Positions 21,801 through 28,056 of a stretch of 64,000 nt of DNA are shown here, in pieces (position 1 is the first letter of the stretch; each line of letters starts with the position of its first letter). The position numbers and the translations under genes were made by a program. Source of the stretch: Pedobacter cryoconitis (GTDB lineage Bacteria; Bacteroidota; Bacteroidia; Sphingobacteriales; Sphingobacteriaceae); contig NZ_CP014504.1 in assembly GCF_001590605.1 (NCBI RefSeq), forward strand, positions 2,728,001 through 2,792,000, given 5' to 3'. The notes under the pieces were generated by a model. The model was given only the letters and a program-made list of their open reading frames with translations. It did no database searches and had not been told where the DNA came from.

Positions 21801-24800
21801 CACTAATCGTGACTTTATTACCTGCATGAATCCAGTTTACTCCAGCTGGCAGGTTCACAACCGCAACGGCAGTTTCATTTGCTACCGTATAAACGATAGG
21901 TTCAATCGCCACATTGATACACACTGCCTGGTCTTTAGCACCAGATAATAATGTTAATGAAACATCCGGTTTAACAGTTAAATCCCCTTCAGCAATAGCT
22001 GGCTGACATCCCCCTGTAGCTGTGATTTTATAATGTAATGTTCCAGATACCGTTGGCGTACCACTAATCGTAACCTTATTACCTGCCTGAATCCAGTTTA
22101 CTCCAGCTGGCAGGTTCACAACCGCAACGGCAGTTTCATTTGCAACCGTATAAACGATAGGCTCAATCGCTGTGTTGATACAAATCGTCTGATCTTTTGC
22201 TCCTGAAAACAAAACAAGAGAAACATTCGGTTTAACCGTTAAGTCCCCCTCAGCAATAGCAGGCTGACAATTCCCTGTCGCTGTGATCTTATAATGTAAT
22301 GTACCTGAAACCGTTGGTGTACCACTAATCGTGACTTTATTACCTGCCTGAATCCAGTTTACTCCAGCTGGAAGGTTCACAACCGCAACGGCAGTTTCAT
22401 TTGCTACCGTATAAACGATAGGCTCAATCGCCACATTGATACACACGGCCTGGTCTTTAGCACCAGATAATAATGTTAATGAAACATCCGGTTTAACAGT
22501 TAAATCCCCTTCAGCAATAGCAGGCTGACATCCCCCTGTAGCTGTGATTTTATAATGTAATGTTCCAGATACCGTTGGCGTACCACTAATCGTGACCTTA
22601 TTACCTGTCTGAATCCAGTTTACTCCAGCTGGCAAGTTCACAACTGTAACGGCAGTTTCATTTGCAACCGTATAAACGATAGGCTCAATCGCTGTGTTGA
22701 TACAAATCGTCTGGTCTTTTGCTCCTGAAAGCAACACAAGAGAAACATCTGGTTTAACTGTTAAATCTCCTTCAGCAATAGCAGGCTGACAATCCCCTGT
22801 CGCTGTGATCTTATAATGTAATGAACCTGTTGCAGTTGGTGTACCACTGATCGTGATCTTACCATTCTCACGCTTCCAGATTATTCCAGCTGGAAGGTTT
22901 TCAACTGTAGCACCCGTTTCATTCGCTACCGTATAAACGATTGGCGTGATTGCAACATTGATACACATTGTCTGGTCTTTCGCTCCTGAAAGCAATACAA
23001 GAGAAACATCCGGCTTCACATTGATTGTTCCTGTAATACTTGCCGGTTGACAATCTCCCGTCGCAGTGATCGTATAAGTAATCAAACCGGCTGTAGCTGG
23101 CGTGCCGCTGATCGTAAATTTACCAGTTACAGCATTGTAAACCCAAATCATTTCTGATGGTAAACCAACCACAGTAGCATTCTTACCATTAGTCACCTGA
23201 TACTCAATCTGAGTAATTGAATTATTAATACAAACATTCTGCTGATCACTTTTCACTGCTGAAGTCAATGCGATTGTAGTATTCGGTAAAACATTGATCT
23301 CTCCTGAAATATTAGCTGTAGAACAACCACCAATTGTACTCACAGTAAAAGGAAATTTTCCTACTAAAGATGAAGTTCCGCTTATCGTTATTGTTTGTTT
23401 TACAGCATCATAAACAAACGTTATATCTGAATTAATTTTATTAAAACTTACAGTCGCTTCATCAGCGTCTTTAATCTGATAAACTATTGATTGCATAGGT
23501 ATACCTACACATACATTTTGAATAGCAGAACCAGATAAAGGAGCCAATCCTACTGAAGCATTAGGTATAATAGTAAGTTTACTCCTTGATATAAGGTCAT
23601 TGCTACAAGTTGAATTGGAAACCTTTACAATCTCATAAGTGAAGACCCCAGGTACATTAGTAGGATGATTTATTGTAGTACTATTATTAGAACCTGTTGT
23701 AGTAATAGTCTTAATCGCACTTTTAACTGTTCCGTCACTAATCGTATAATAGAAAGTATAAGGTCCTGTTCCATACTTTCCGCTGAATGTAACCGGAATA
23801 TCAGGGCTATCCTGACATACATCTTGCTTTAAAGGTGAGATTGCTGCTGTAGGCAATTGGTTAACCGTTAGGTTTATGATATCAGAGATAACATTACATC
23901 CGCCTGGAGAACTAACCTGAACCCTATATTTATAGCCATTATAAGTAAATGGCACTCTGCTGATATTAAGCGTATTTGTCTTTGATCCTAATGATCCATC
24001 AGGATCTGCAACAACATTCCAGCCACCGCCAGTATTAACCTGCCATTGATAAGAAAGATCCGGCCCTGTTGCTGCTACGGTAGGTGTAAAACCAGAGTTT
24101 TCACAAATAGTGGAGCTTACCGGCTGTATCGTAATTATTGGTGAGTTAATATTAAATGTAGCCGTACCTACTGTTGATTTAGCTCCGTAAACATCCATAA
24201 AAGTAAACTTTATTGATGCAGAACTACCACTAAAACCGGGTTTAGGAGTATAAGTAAGCAGCCTGGTGTTCACATTATCAAATACAAAAGTACCTGCATC
24301 TGTTACTACTTGCCGATCAATCTCTGGAGTTAGCGGGTTAAGGTCTACATTATCCGGATTTGGTTCTCCTCCTGCATTTGGTTTTGTTGCCCCGGTCAAT
24401 ATATCCAAACTACCAGATGCACCCTGGCAAATATTCGTTAAAGGACTCGGAGCCTCAGGCTGGCTCAATACACTTTTATCGACCGTCAAAGTTAAACCTC
24501 TGATCTCATGATAATTCACATTATCTCCGGTTGAAGAAGCAATTCCATACTTCAAACCTTTCGCAGGAATAGGTGTAGTATAAGGATATTTAACAATTAC
24601 CGGAGTAATCACACTACCATGTTTAACGCTCACACTAATTAATAATCCACCACCCGGCCTGGGTACCAAATTAATAAACACTTTGCGGTATTCCGGTTCT
24701 CCATCCTTTGCAGTTCGTGAACCTCCGGCAATATTAAATGGATCAGTTGCCAGTGTTGAAGTTTTAACTGTCGTAAGTAAAGGATAATTTGTAGGTATAT

Positions 24801-25485
24801 AAGCAGACCCATCTCCCGCACCACGAAGAACTATGCTATTGGCAATCTGATCTTTATTGCCTTGTCTGCCCTCCCCATGATTTGAAAAGTTTCCAAATTC
24901 ATCTAAACCAATACCTAAATATCCCTTGCTAACTCCTTTGTAATCTCTGCCATCCTTATTGAGTTGAGCATATCCCAGCGATCCGCCAAATCCACCAATA
25001 TTAAAATCAGCATCGGTAACCGCCGCATCAAATAAGAAGAAACTAAGACCATCAGCACCATTAGTGCCACCTCCATAAGTAAAGTACTCAAACTCGATAT
25101 TTAAACCATAAGTTCCGAGAAAAACATTATTAGAATAAACATAACCTTTTTGTTTAGTTTTATTATTTGTCAGCCGCAAATATCCTTCTCCCTGTGCATC
25201 TGTCACTGAGCCAGTAATTGGATAAAGCGCTGTAAGAAATGCAGTAGGCTCCCCTCCAAATTTTACATCCGGCTTATTGGTAGTTGAATTTCTAAAACTT
25301 TCATCGTAAGGAAACTGCGCATGCGAAGAAAAAGGATTTAGTGCAAATAGAATAAACAAACCTACACTCACTATGGTCAATAATCCTTCTCTTGCCGGAA
25401 TCCCCCTGCGATTCATTTGCGTTGTTAACGGTTGAATCAGCGAAGTAAACTTTTTCAAGAGTTTAAAACGGAGAGATCTATTCAT
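12811..25485 (-). CDS. Giant secreted repeat adhesin with lectin-like head and type B T9SS signal
   Basis: 4224 residues. In order: an N-terminal signal/membrane segment ending near SSHAQ (~55); an L-type-lectin-like beta-sandwich (~60-340; GADGLSFFLFDA, GYLGIGLDEFGNF); Ig-like modules; two divergent repeats; 29 near-identical 87-residue repeats; four more divergent repeats; two DUF11-like modules (TITVKNTGTANHTNVQVTD); a cadherin-like module; and a C-terminal CHU_C domain (FIPNTITPNGDGKNDTF) that targets type B cargo to the T9SS. Each repeat holds LPAG and ISGTPT, the hallmark of He_PIG-type Ig folds, and two Cys. It is probably a long surface filament or SprB-like adhesin. The start could also be Met24. 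It is coupled to the porP/sprF gene downstream. Confidence 0.93.
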   Translation of the reverse strand: MNRSLRFKLLKKFTSLIQPLTTQMNRRGIPAREGLLTIVSVGLFILFALNPFSSHAQFPYDESFRNSTTNKPDVKFGGEPTAFLTALYPITGSVTDAQGEGYLRLTNNKTKQKGYVYSNNVFLGTYGLNIEFEYFTYGGGTNGADGLSFFLFDAAVTDADFNIGGFGGSLGYAQLNKDGRDYKGVSKGYLGIGLDEFGNFSNHGEGRQGNKDQIANSIVLRGAGDGSAYIPTNYPLLTTVKTSTLATDPFNIAGGSRTAKDGEPEYRKVFINLVPRPGGGLLISVSVKHGSVITPVIVKYPYTTPIPAKGLKYGIASSTGDNVNYHEIRGLTLTVDKSVLSQPEAPSPLTNICQGASGSLDILTGATKPNAGGEPNPDNVDLNPLTPEIDRQVVTDAGTFVFDNVNTRLLTYTPKPGFSGSSASIKFTFMDVYGAKSTVGTATFNINSPIITIQPVSSTICENSGFTPTVAATGPDLSYQWQVNTGGGWNVVADPDGSLGSKTNTLNISRVPFTYNGYKYRVQVSSPGGCNVISDIINLTVNQLPTAAISPLKQDVCQDSPDIPVTFSGKYGTGPYTFYYTISDGTVKSAIKTITTTGSNNSTTINHPTNVPGVFTYEIVKVSNSTCSNDLISRSKLTIIPNASVGLAPLSGSAIQNVCVGIPMQSIVYQIKDADEATVSFNKINSDITFVYDAVKQTITISGTSSLVGKFPFTVSTIGGCSTANISGEINVLPNTTIALTSAVKSDQQNVCINNSITQIEYQVTNGKNATVVGLPSEMIWVYNAVTGKFTISGTPATAGLITYTITATGDCQPASITGTINVKPDVSLVLLSGAKDQTMCINVAITPIVYTVANETGATVENLPAGIIWKRENGKITISGTPTATGSLHYKITATGDCQPAIAEGDLTVKPDVSLVLLSGAKDQTICINTAIEPIVYTVANETAVTVVNLPAGVNWIQTGNKVTISGTPTVSGTLHYKITATGGCQPAIAEGDLTVKPDVSLTLLSGAKDQAVCINVAIEPIVYTVANETAVAVVNLPAGVNWIQAGNKVTISGTPTVSGTLHYKITATGNCQPAIAEGDLTVKPNVSLVLFSGAKDQTICINTAIEPIVYTVANETAVAVVNLPAGVNWIQAGNKVTISGTPTVSGTLHYKITATGGCQPAIAEGDLTVKPDVSLTLLSGAKDQAVCINVAIEPIVYTVANETAVAVVNLPAGVNWIHAGNKVTISGTPTVSGTLHYKITATGNCQPAIAEGDLTVKPNVSLVLFSGAKDQTICINTAIEPIVYTVANETAVTVVNLPAGVNWIQAGNKVTISGTPTVSGTLHYKITATGNCQPAIAEGDLTVKPDVSLTLLSGAKDQAVCINTAIEPIVYTVANETAVTVVNLPAGVNWIQAGNKVTINGTPTVSGTLHYKITATGNCQPAIAEGDLTVKPDVSLTLLSGAKDQIVCINVVIEPIVYTVANETAVTVVNLPAGVNWIQAGNKVTISGTPTVSGTLHYKITATGNCLPAIAEGDLTVKPDVSLVLLSGAKDQTICINTAIEPIVYTVANETGATVENLPAGIIWKRENGKITISGRPTATGSLHYKITATGNCQPAIAEGDLTVKPDVSLVLLSGAKDQTICINTAIEPIIYTVANETGATVENLPAGIIWKRENGKITISGTPTVPGTLHYKITATGGCQPAVAEGDLTVKPDVSLVLLSGAKDQTICINVAIEPIVYTVANETAVTVVSLPAGVNWIQTGNKVTISGTPTVSGTLHYKITATGNCQPAIAEGDLTVKPDVSLTLLSGAKNQAVCINTAIEPIVYTVANETAVTVVNLPAGVNWIQASNKVTISGTPTVSGTLHYKITATGNCLPAIAEGDLTVKPDVSLVLLSGAKDQTICINRAIEPIVYTVANETGATVENLSAGIIWKRENGKITISGTPTATGSLHYKITATGDCQSAIAEGDLTVKPDVSLVLLSGAKDQTICINTAIEPIVYTVANETGATVENLPAGIIWKRENGKITISGTPTVPGTLHYKITATGDCQPAIAEGDLTVKPDVSLTLLSGANDQIVCVNVAIEPIVYTVANETAVMVVNLPAGVNWIQAGNKVTISGTPTVSGTLHYKITATGGCQPAIAEGDLTVKPDVSLTLLSGAKNQAVCINVAIEPIVYTVANETAITVVNLPAGVNWIQAGNKVTISGTPTVSGTLHYKITATGNCLPAIAEGDLTVKPDVSLTLLSGAKDQAVCINTAIEPIVYTVANETAVTVVNLPAGVNWIQAGNKVTISGTPTVSGTLHYKITATGDCQPAIAEGDLTVKPNVSLVLLSGAKDQTICINTAIEPIVYTVANETAVTVVNLPAGVNWIQAGNKVTISGTPTVSGTLHYKITATGNCQPAIAEGDLTVKPDVSLTLLSGAKDQAVCINVAIEPIVYTVTNETAVTVVNLPAGVNWIQAGNKVTINGTPTVSGTLHYKITATGNCQPAIAEGDLTVKPNVSLVLLSGAKDQTICINTAIEPIVYTVANETAVTVVNLPAGVNWIQAGNKVTISGTPTVSGTLHYKITATGNCQPAIAEGDLTVKPDVSLVLLSGAKDQTICINTAIEPIVYTVANETVVTVVNLPAGVNWIQAGNKVTISGTPTVSGTLHYKITATGNCQPAIAEGDLTVKPNVSLVLLSGAKDQAICINTAIESIIYTVANETTGATVENLPAGIIWKRENGKITISGTPTVSGALHYKITATGDCQSAIAEGDLTVKPDVSLVLFSGAKDQTICINTAIEPIVYTVANETGATVENLPAGIIWKRENGKITISGTPTVSGTLHYKITATGDCQPAIAEGDLTVKPDVSLTLLSGAKDQTICINVAIEPIVYTVANETAVTVVNLPAGVNWIQAGNKVTINGTPTVSGTLHYKITATGNCQPAIAEGDLTVKPDVSLTLLSGAKDQAVCINVAIEPIVYTVANETAITVVNLPAGVNWIQAGNKVTISGTPTVSGTLHYNITATGGCQPAIAEGDLTVKPDVSLVLLSGAKDQMICINTAIEPIIYTVANATGATVENLSAGIIWKRENGKIIISGTPTLSGALHYKITATGDCQPAIAEGDLTVKPDVSLVLLSGAKDQTICINTAIEPIVYTVTNETGATVENLPAGIIWKRENGKITISGTPTVSGTLHYKITATGDCQPAIAEGDLTVKPDVSLTLLSGAKDQIVCVNVAIEPVVYTVANETGATVENLPAGIIWKRENGKITISGTPTVSGALHYKITATGDCQPAIAEGDLTVKPDVSLVLLSGAKDQIVCINTAIEPIVYTVANETAITVMNLPAGVNWIQAGNKITISGAPTAVGTLNYKITATGDCQLAVVEGNLIVKPDVTIALTSAVNTDRQELCVNKTIVQIEYQTTNGKNATITGLPAGLTSNYDPATGKFTITGTPSTAGLITYTITATGDCKSANITGKILVKPNVELVLTTGSNNQSTCINTPISNATYTVSNGTAIATNLPPGLIQNYANGVLTISGIPSQSGTFLYTIAATGDCGTQELQAQLKVYPNAMMELTSPAGSDQPVLCLNTPVNPIIYKITNATGATTSALPAGLNGTYNPDTKELIITGTPSISGTFPYTVTTTGGCASVTLSGIIQVNPNTTLQLISSSQTASQTLCVNSNNLQTITYQTTNAINATVTGLPAGLMWSYNNNQLKINGVPTQSGTFNYIVSTTGLCQTQQLSGTIIISPDPIGFNDVISSLTCTNNSIQYNLQDNVNNTANGGNSVPATFTWTVAPNNNVRGLNNGSGNNISATLINTSHNPQQIIYTVTPTSVTGGCPGKTFTVTINVPVCSSLTITKTANVNVVSATGDQIQYTITVKNTGTANHTNVQVTDPFLGGLLRGPVYGDNGNGILEANESWVYTGTYRVTQTDIDENGKPNARSGKIINTASLTTAEISTPLIAVATVDIVTSGSIVLVKTGVIRSDFSTIIYTFKITNNGRVKLYNLNLMDTKIGGQINLGTNEIAAGASITVTATYKISDEEKRDGRVVNTATVKGNTPSGDPVSDISGTQANNDEPTVHIIVDAPQALDDKAEVQINQTIVIHIAGNDIASLNGLNKASIENTQPSNGRLDVHTDGTVTYTPNKGYSGKDEFTYYIYDYKTGTPNKSNRATVTITVIPIDLFIPNTITPNGDGKNDTFKIIGRESFDGIELMVFNRWGNEVYRNNNYLDEWDGSGLTEGTYYYVITLKKAGSKVNKNGWILIKR
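15445..23016 (-). repeat. 29 tandem 261-bp coding repeats (87 residues each)
   Basis: Counting from the N-terminal side (high coordinates), 28 copies are exactly 261 bp and copy 22 is 264 bp because of one extra in-frame codon near 17431. The total of 7572 bp matches the boundaries exactly. Copies share KPDVSL at the start and AEGDLTV at the end. The centre comes in two alternative cassettes: A (VNLPAGVNWIQAGNKVTI) and B (ENLPAGIIWKRENGKITI). Each copy has Cys at positions 18 and 76. The nucleotide sequences are nearly identical, so copy number may vary by recombination and short-read assemblies could collapse here. Confidence 0.95.
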
Positions 25486-26200
25486 AGGAGGCGATAGCGT
25501 AGATAGTTGTCACAAATTGCCAATCACCAATTCAAAAATATATTTCAAAATTTAGAGTTCACAGGAGATAAACGCTGAAAGTTAAAATCCTAATCATCTA
25601 AGAATCAATATTTCACATTAGTTAATTATGCAATTTATACTCACAAAATAGGCACAATTAATACTATTATCCAAATTTTCACCCCACAAAAATCACCTTT
25701 TAATAATTTTTATGCCAAAAAATCAATTTAAAGGCATACACATAAAAATAAATACTCTTTTAAGGAATCATAATTGAAAATAATATAATTAAATCGTATT
25801 ATAAGCCGATCAAAGGCTGATTAATAAATAATAGTTTTATACAAACAGAATCTTTAAATCAAAAAAAGTCACATTAAATAATTAACAACAAAACATTAAA
25901 TGCGTAACAACTCCCCAATGTGGGCAATATAATTCACATACAATTATCAATATACAAACTATAAAAATTAACCTTGAAACGATAATTATAAACTAAATAA
26001 TTATTAATTACCTAAAAACAACAATCAAAAGATTTAAAAGAATACGATTATCCTTATTATAACTGTACCCGGATTTCACATAAGTACATTAAAGAAATTT
26101 CATATAGAACTACTACTCCCCAATAGAATAATTCCCCATATTATACTAGTAAGATCAAAAGATTTTAATCAAACTGATCAATACATATTCAGCATCGGCT
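25486..26200. other. Long AT-rich gene-free stretch
   Basis: About 715 bases without a credible coding frame on either strand. The sequence is very A/T rich with many short A- and T-runs and frequent stops in all frames. The adhesin promoter lies at its left end and the promoter of the small basic protein begins at its right end. I see no tRNA, transposase remnant or long inverted repeat. It could hold regulatory sites for the adhesin or an H-NS-like silencing region, but nothing specific can be supported. Confidence 0.6.
25533..25540 (-). promoter_or_regulatory. -7 promoter box of the giant adhesin gene
   Basis: On the minus strand the sequence reads TATTTTTG, matching TAnnTTTG, 47 bases before the adhesin ATG. 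It implies a leader of about 40 nt. No clear -33 element was found. Confidence 0.45.
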
Positions 26201-26230
26201 TTTGTAAATAAATTATTTTGTGTATATTTG
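26201..26230 (+). promoter_or_regulatory. Promoter with -33 TTTG and -7 TATATTTG
   Basis: TTTG at 26201-26204 and TATATTTG at 26223-26230 are separated by 18 bases, close to the Bacteroidota consensus (TTTG, about 19 bases, TAnnTTTG). It is one of the best promoter matches in the window. Transcription should start near 26236, leaving an unusually long leader before the ATG at 26441. Confidence 0.65.
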
Positions 26231-26235
26231 CGTAG

Positions 26236-26440
26236 AACGGAGTATAAACTCAAACTCTCTTAATACTTATTTGCTAATCAATCCATTTGATTAGATTCAA
26301 TTTCTCCTGGCTCCCCTACCGTTGTTGCCCGGGAATTTAAGTTTTATTCGGGCTAGATCGATCCAGTACTATATTGTTTATGGAACGCCTTAATAAGTAA
26401 CAGAAGAGAAGAGTTATTTTTTAACTAAATACGGAAATTT
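26236..26440 (+). promoter_or_regulatory. Structured 5' leader (~205 nt) of the small basic protein mRNA
   Basis: Between the predicted start site and the ATG lie about 205 nt that are clearly less A/T-rich than the stretch before them. A perfect 8-bp hairpin is seen at 26274-26294 (CTAATCAA, loop TCCAT, TTGATTAG). A second stem pairs GCCCG (26327-26331) with CGGGC (26349-26353). It matches no riboswitch class I know. A cold-shock-type thermosensing leader is a reasonable guess, because the downstream protein resembles the N-terminal part of Bacteroidota cold-shock proteins. Confidence 0.45.
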
Positions 26441-26638
26441 ATGGCTAAGTCTCAGGCGACCTTCATGAAGAAGCAACTAGAAAAAAACAGGCAGAAGAAA
26501 AAAGAAGATAAAGAGCAACGCAAAGAAGAACGCAAGCAAAATTCAACAGGTGGCGATTTGGAAAGTATGATGGCATACGTAAATGAATACGGTGAAATTG
26601 TATCTACACCTCCAGAAAAAGCACCTGAAAAGAAATAA
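26441..26638 (+). CDS. Small highly charged protein resembling the N-terminus of Bacteroidota cold-shock proteins
   Basis: 65 residues, MAKSQATFMKKQLEKNRQKK at the start, then a Lys/Glu/Arg-rich helix (to about residue 36), then GGDLESMMAYVNEYGEIVST and a PPEKAPEKK tail. From memory, the first half and the MMAYV-EYGEI-STPP block match the N-terminal extension of longer Bacteroidota cold-shock-domain proteins, but here no cold-shock domain follows. The charged helix suggests RNA or ribosome binding. The gene is flanked by a strong promoter with a long leader and a strong terminator, so it is a single-gene transcript and probably well expressed. Confidence 0.75.
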   Translation: MAKSQATFMKKQLEKNRQKKKEDKEQRKEERKQNSTGGDLESMMAYVNEYGEIVSTPPEKAPEKK

Positions 26639-26640
26639 AT

Positions 26641-26680
26641 AAAAAAGCCTGATTTATTATATAATAAATCAGGCTTTTTT
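26641..26680 (+). terminator. Intrinsic terminator, nearly perfect palindrome
   Basis: GCCTGATTTATTAT pairs with ATAATAAATCAGGC, flanked by A6 before and T6 after. It should work in both directions, ending the small basic protein mRNA and possibly reads from the minus strand. Confidence 0.9.
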
Positions 26681-26747
26681 ATTTTAATTACCCACCTTAA
26701 ATTAGATTTAAGATGGGTAAATCAATGCTATATGACCAAACGGATAC

Positions 26748-27233
26748 CTAATTCTTAGGTTGAACCCTGCCCGATTTTCTATCTTGTCCACGACCGATTA
26801 AATAACCGGCACCAGCACCTGCTACACCACCGATAATAGCACCTCTTCCTTTCTTTTTATCAATAAGTGCACCACCTAATCCACCTGCACCTGCACCAAT
26901 AACAGTTCCTAAAGCTGCACTGCTCCAACCTTTCTTTTTAGTTGTTGTCGTTGTAGTTGTTTGATGATCTACAGAATGACTGCGCGGAGATGCCATGGTA
27001 GCAGCCGGAGCATTTTCAGCAGCTTTGGCAGAAGCTAGCATTAAAACCCGTTTCTCTTCCTGTATTTTGGCTGCCTGCTGTTTTTCAGCAGCATCTGCTC
27101 TTTTGAAGCTATCTAATCTCATGCTATCTTTAACAGCTTTGACCGTAGCTACTTTAATTTCTTCTTCCTTTTTGGCATTAGTACAAGCTGTAAAAGCAAG
27201 AGCTATACCTAATATTGCGAACGTATTTTTCAT
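26748..27233 (-). CDS. Glycine-zipper lipoprotein
   Basis: 161 residues. The lipoprotein signal MKNTFAILGIALAFTAC has a lipobox ending at Cys17. A charged, Ala/Lys/Glu-rich helical stretch follows (about 20-85), then a Thr-run and KKKGWSS. The C-terminal part is a glycine zipper (about 110-150: GTVIGAGAGGLGGALIDKKK, then GAIIGGVAGAGAGYLIG), as in YMGG/SlyB-type envelope proteins. The zipper probably inserts into or packs against a membrane. The function is unknown; such proteins often respond to envelope stress. It is convergent with the small basic protein gene. Confidence 0.8.
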   Translation of the reverse strand: MKNTFAILGIALAFTACTNAKKEEEIKVATVKAVKDSMRLDSFKRADAAEKQQAAKIQEEKRVLMLASAKAAENAPAATMASPRSHSVDHQTTTTTTTKKKGWSSAALGTVIGAGAGGLGGALIDKKKGRGAIIGGVAGAGAGYLIGRGQDRKSGRVQPKN

Positions 27234-27343
27234 TTTGTGTTTTTTTAGTTGTCTGGATATTAAAGTCTATTAGCTATTTGCTAAAATGATGCCAAGATTA
27301 ATATTCCTGTGACAATAACTGTTAAAACTTATTTGAACACGCC

Positions 27344-27601
27344 TTATTTATCCATCAAAGGGGAATAACCTGGAGATTCTCTTGTATCATGATTATCATC
27401 TTCTCCATCAGGATTATAAGAAATCCGGTCATTATCATTGTTATAATTAGCGCTTCCAGGATTCACAGAAGAACCATCCGCATCCAAACCTAAATTGTCT
27501 GCTTCCTGATACTTTTCAAAATCTTTGGCCTTATGCGCTGCTTTAACTTTATTTACCTCTTCAGTTTTAATTTTGTCTGCTTTTGATCCTGAATTTATCA
27601 T
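27344..27601 (-). CDS. Small acidic hypothetical protein
   Basis: 85 residues with no signal peptide and no hydrophobic segment. The N-terminal half is Lys/Glu-rich and probably helical (KADKIKTEEVNKVKAAHKAK). The C-terminal half is rich in Asn, Asp, Gly and Ser (NDNDRISYNPDGEDDNHDT) and likely disordered. I do not recognise a family. Composition like this is seen in stress- or desiccation-related small proteins, but that is only a guess. It stands alone between the glycine-zipper lipoprotein and the divergent cspA gene. Confidence 0.6.
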   Translation of the reverse strand: MINSGSKADKIKTEEVNKVKAAHKAKDFEKYQEADNLGLDADGSSVNPGSANYNNDNDRISYNPDGEDDNHDTRESPGYSPLMDK

Positions 27602-27745
27602 AATCTTAATCTTTTATATTTCTAACAACAAAAACAATAAGGACTGGTTTTATTCAATTCATGTAAAATGAATACAATAAGCAATTAAGATTTTGGATAT
27701 TAGTATTCAATTGATTATTTTCACAGCGAAATTTATAACATTAAT

Positions 27746-27952
27746 ATGCGTACAACAGGAAAAGTTAAATGGTTTAATTCTGCAAAAGGGTTTGGTTTTA
27801 TAACTCCAGAAGATGGAGGAAAAGATATTTTCGTACATTTTTCTGCGATTGCAGGAGATTCATTCAGAGAATTGAATGAAGGTGACAATGTAGAATTCGA
27901 ATTGAATGACGGTAAAAAAGGCCCTGAGGCTTCAAATGTAACTGTTCTTTAA
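27746..27952 (+). CDS. cspA: Cold-shock protein, CspA family
   Basis: 68 residues forming one cold-shock (OB-fold) domain. RNP1 is KGFGFIT and RNP2 is IFVHFSAI; the opening is [15 protein letters not shown], and the aromatic nucleic-acid-binding residues are in place. It acts as an RNA chaperone, melting secondary structure in mRNAs. Length and sequence are typical. It is followed after about 20 bases by a strong terminator, so it is a single-gene transcript. Several cold-shock paralogues are usual in this phylum, so the A subtype is a family label. Confidence 0.93.
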   Translation: MRTTGKVKWFNSAKGFGFITPEDGGKDIFVHFSAIAGDSFRELNEGDNVEFELNDGKKGPEASNVTVL

Positions 27953-27970
27953 GAAATTCGTTAAAATTTA

Positions 27971-28004
27971 AAAAGGGGTGATGCAATGCATCACCCCTTT
28001 TTTT
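27971..28004 (+). terminator. Intrinsic terminator of cspA
   Basis: GGGGTGATGC (27975-27984), a short AAT loop and GCATCACCCC form a perfect 10-bp GC-rich stem, followed by T7. A-run before and T-run after make it bidirectional. Confidence 0.93.
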
Positions 28005-28056
28005 ATAAATCCCCTCTGGAGCAATACAAAACCTATAGAAACAAAAAACAGCACAA

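Noticed and set aside
15445..23016. Repeat block as an assembly artefact or pseudogene
   Set aside because: The frame stays open through all 29 units, the units differ by many scattered substitutions in a consistent pattern, and the single indel is in-frame. Copy number could still be misassembled.
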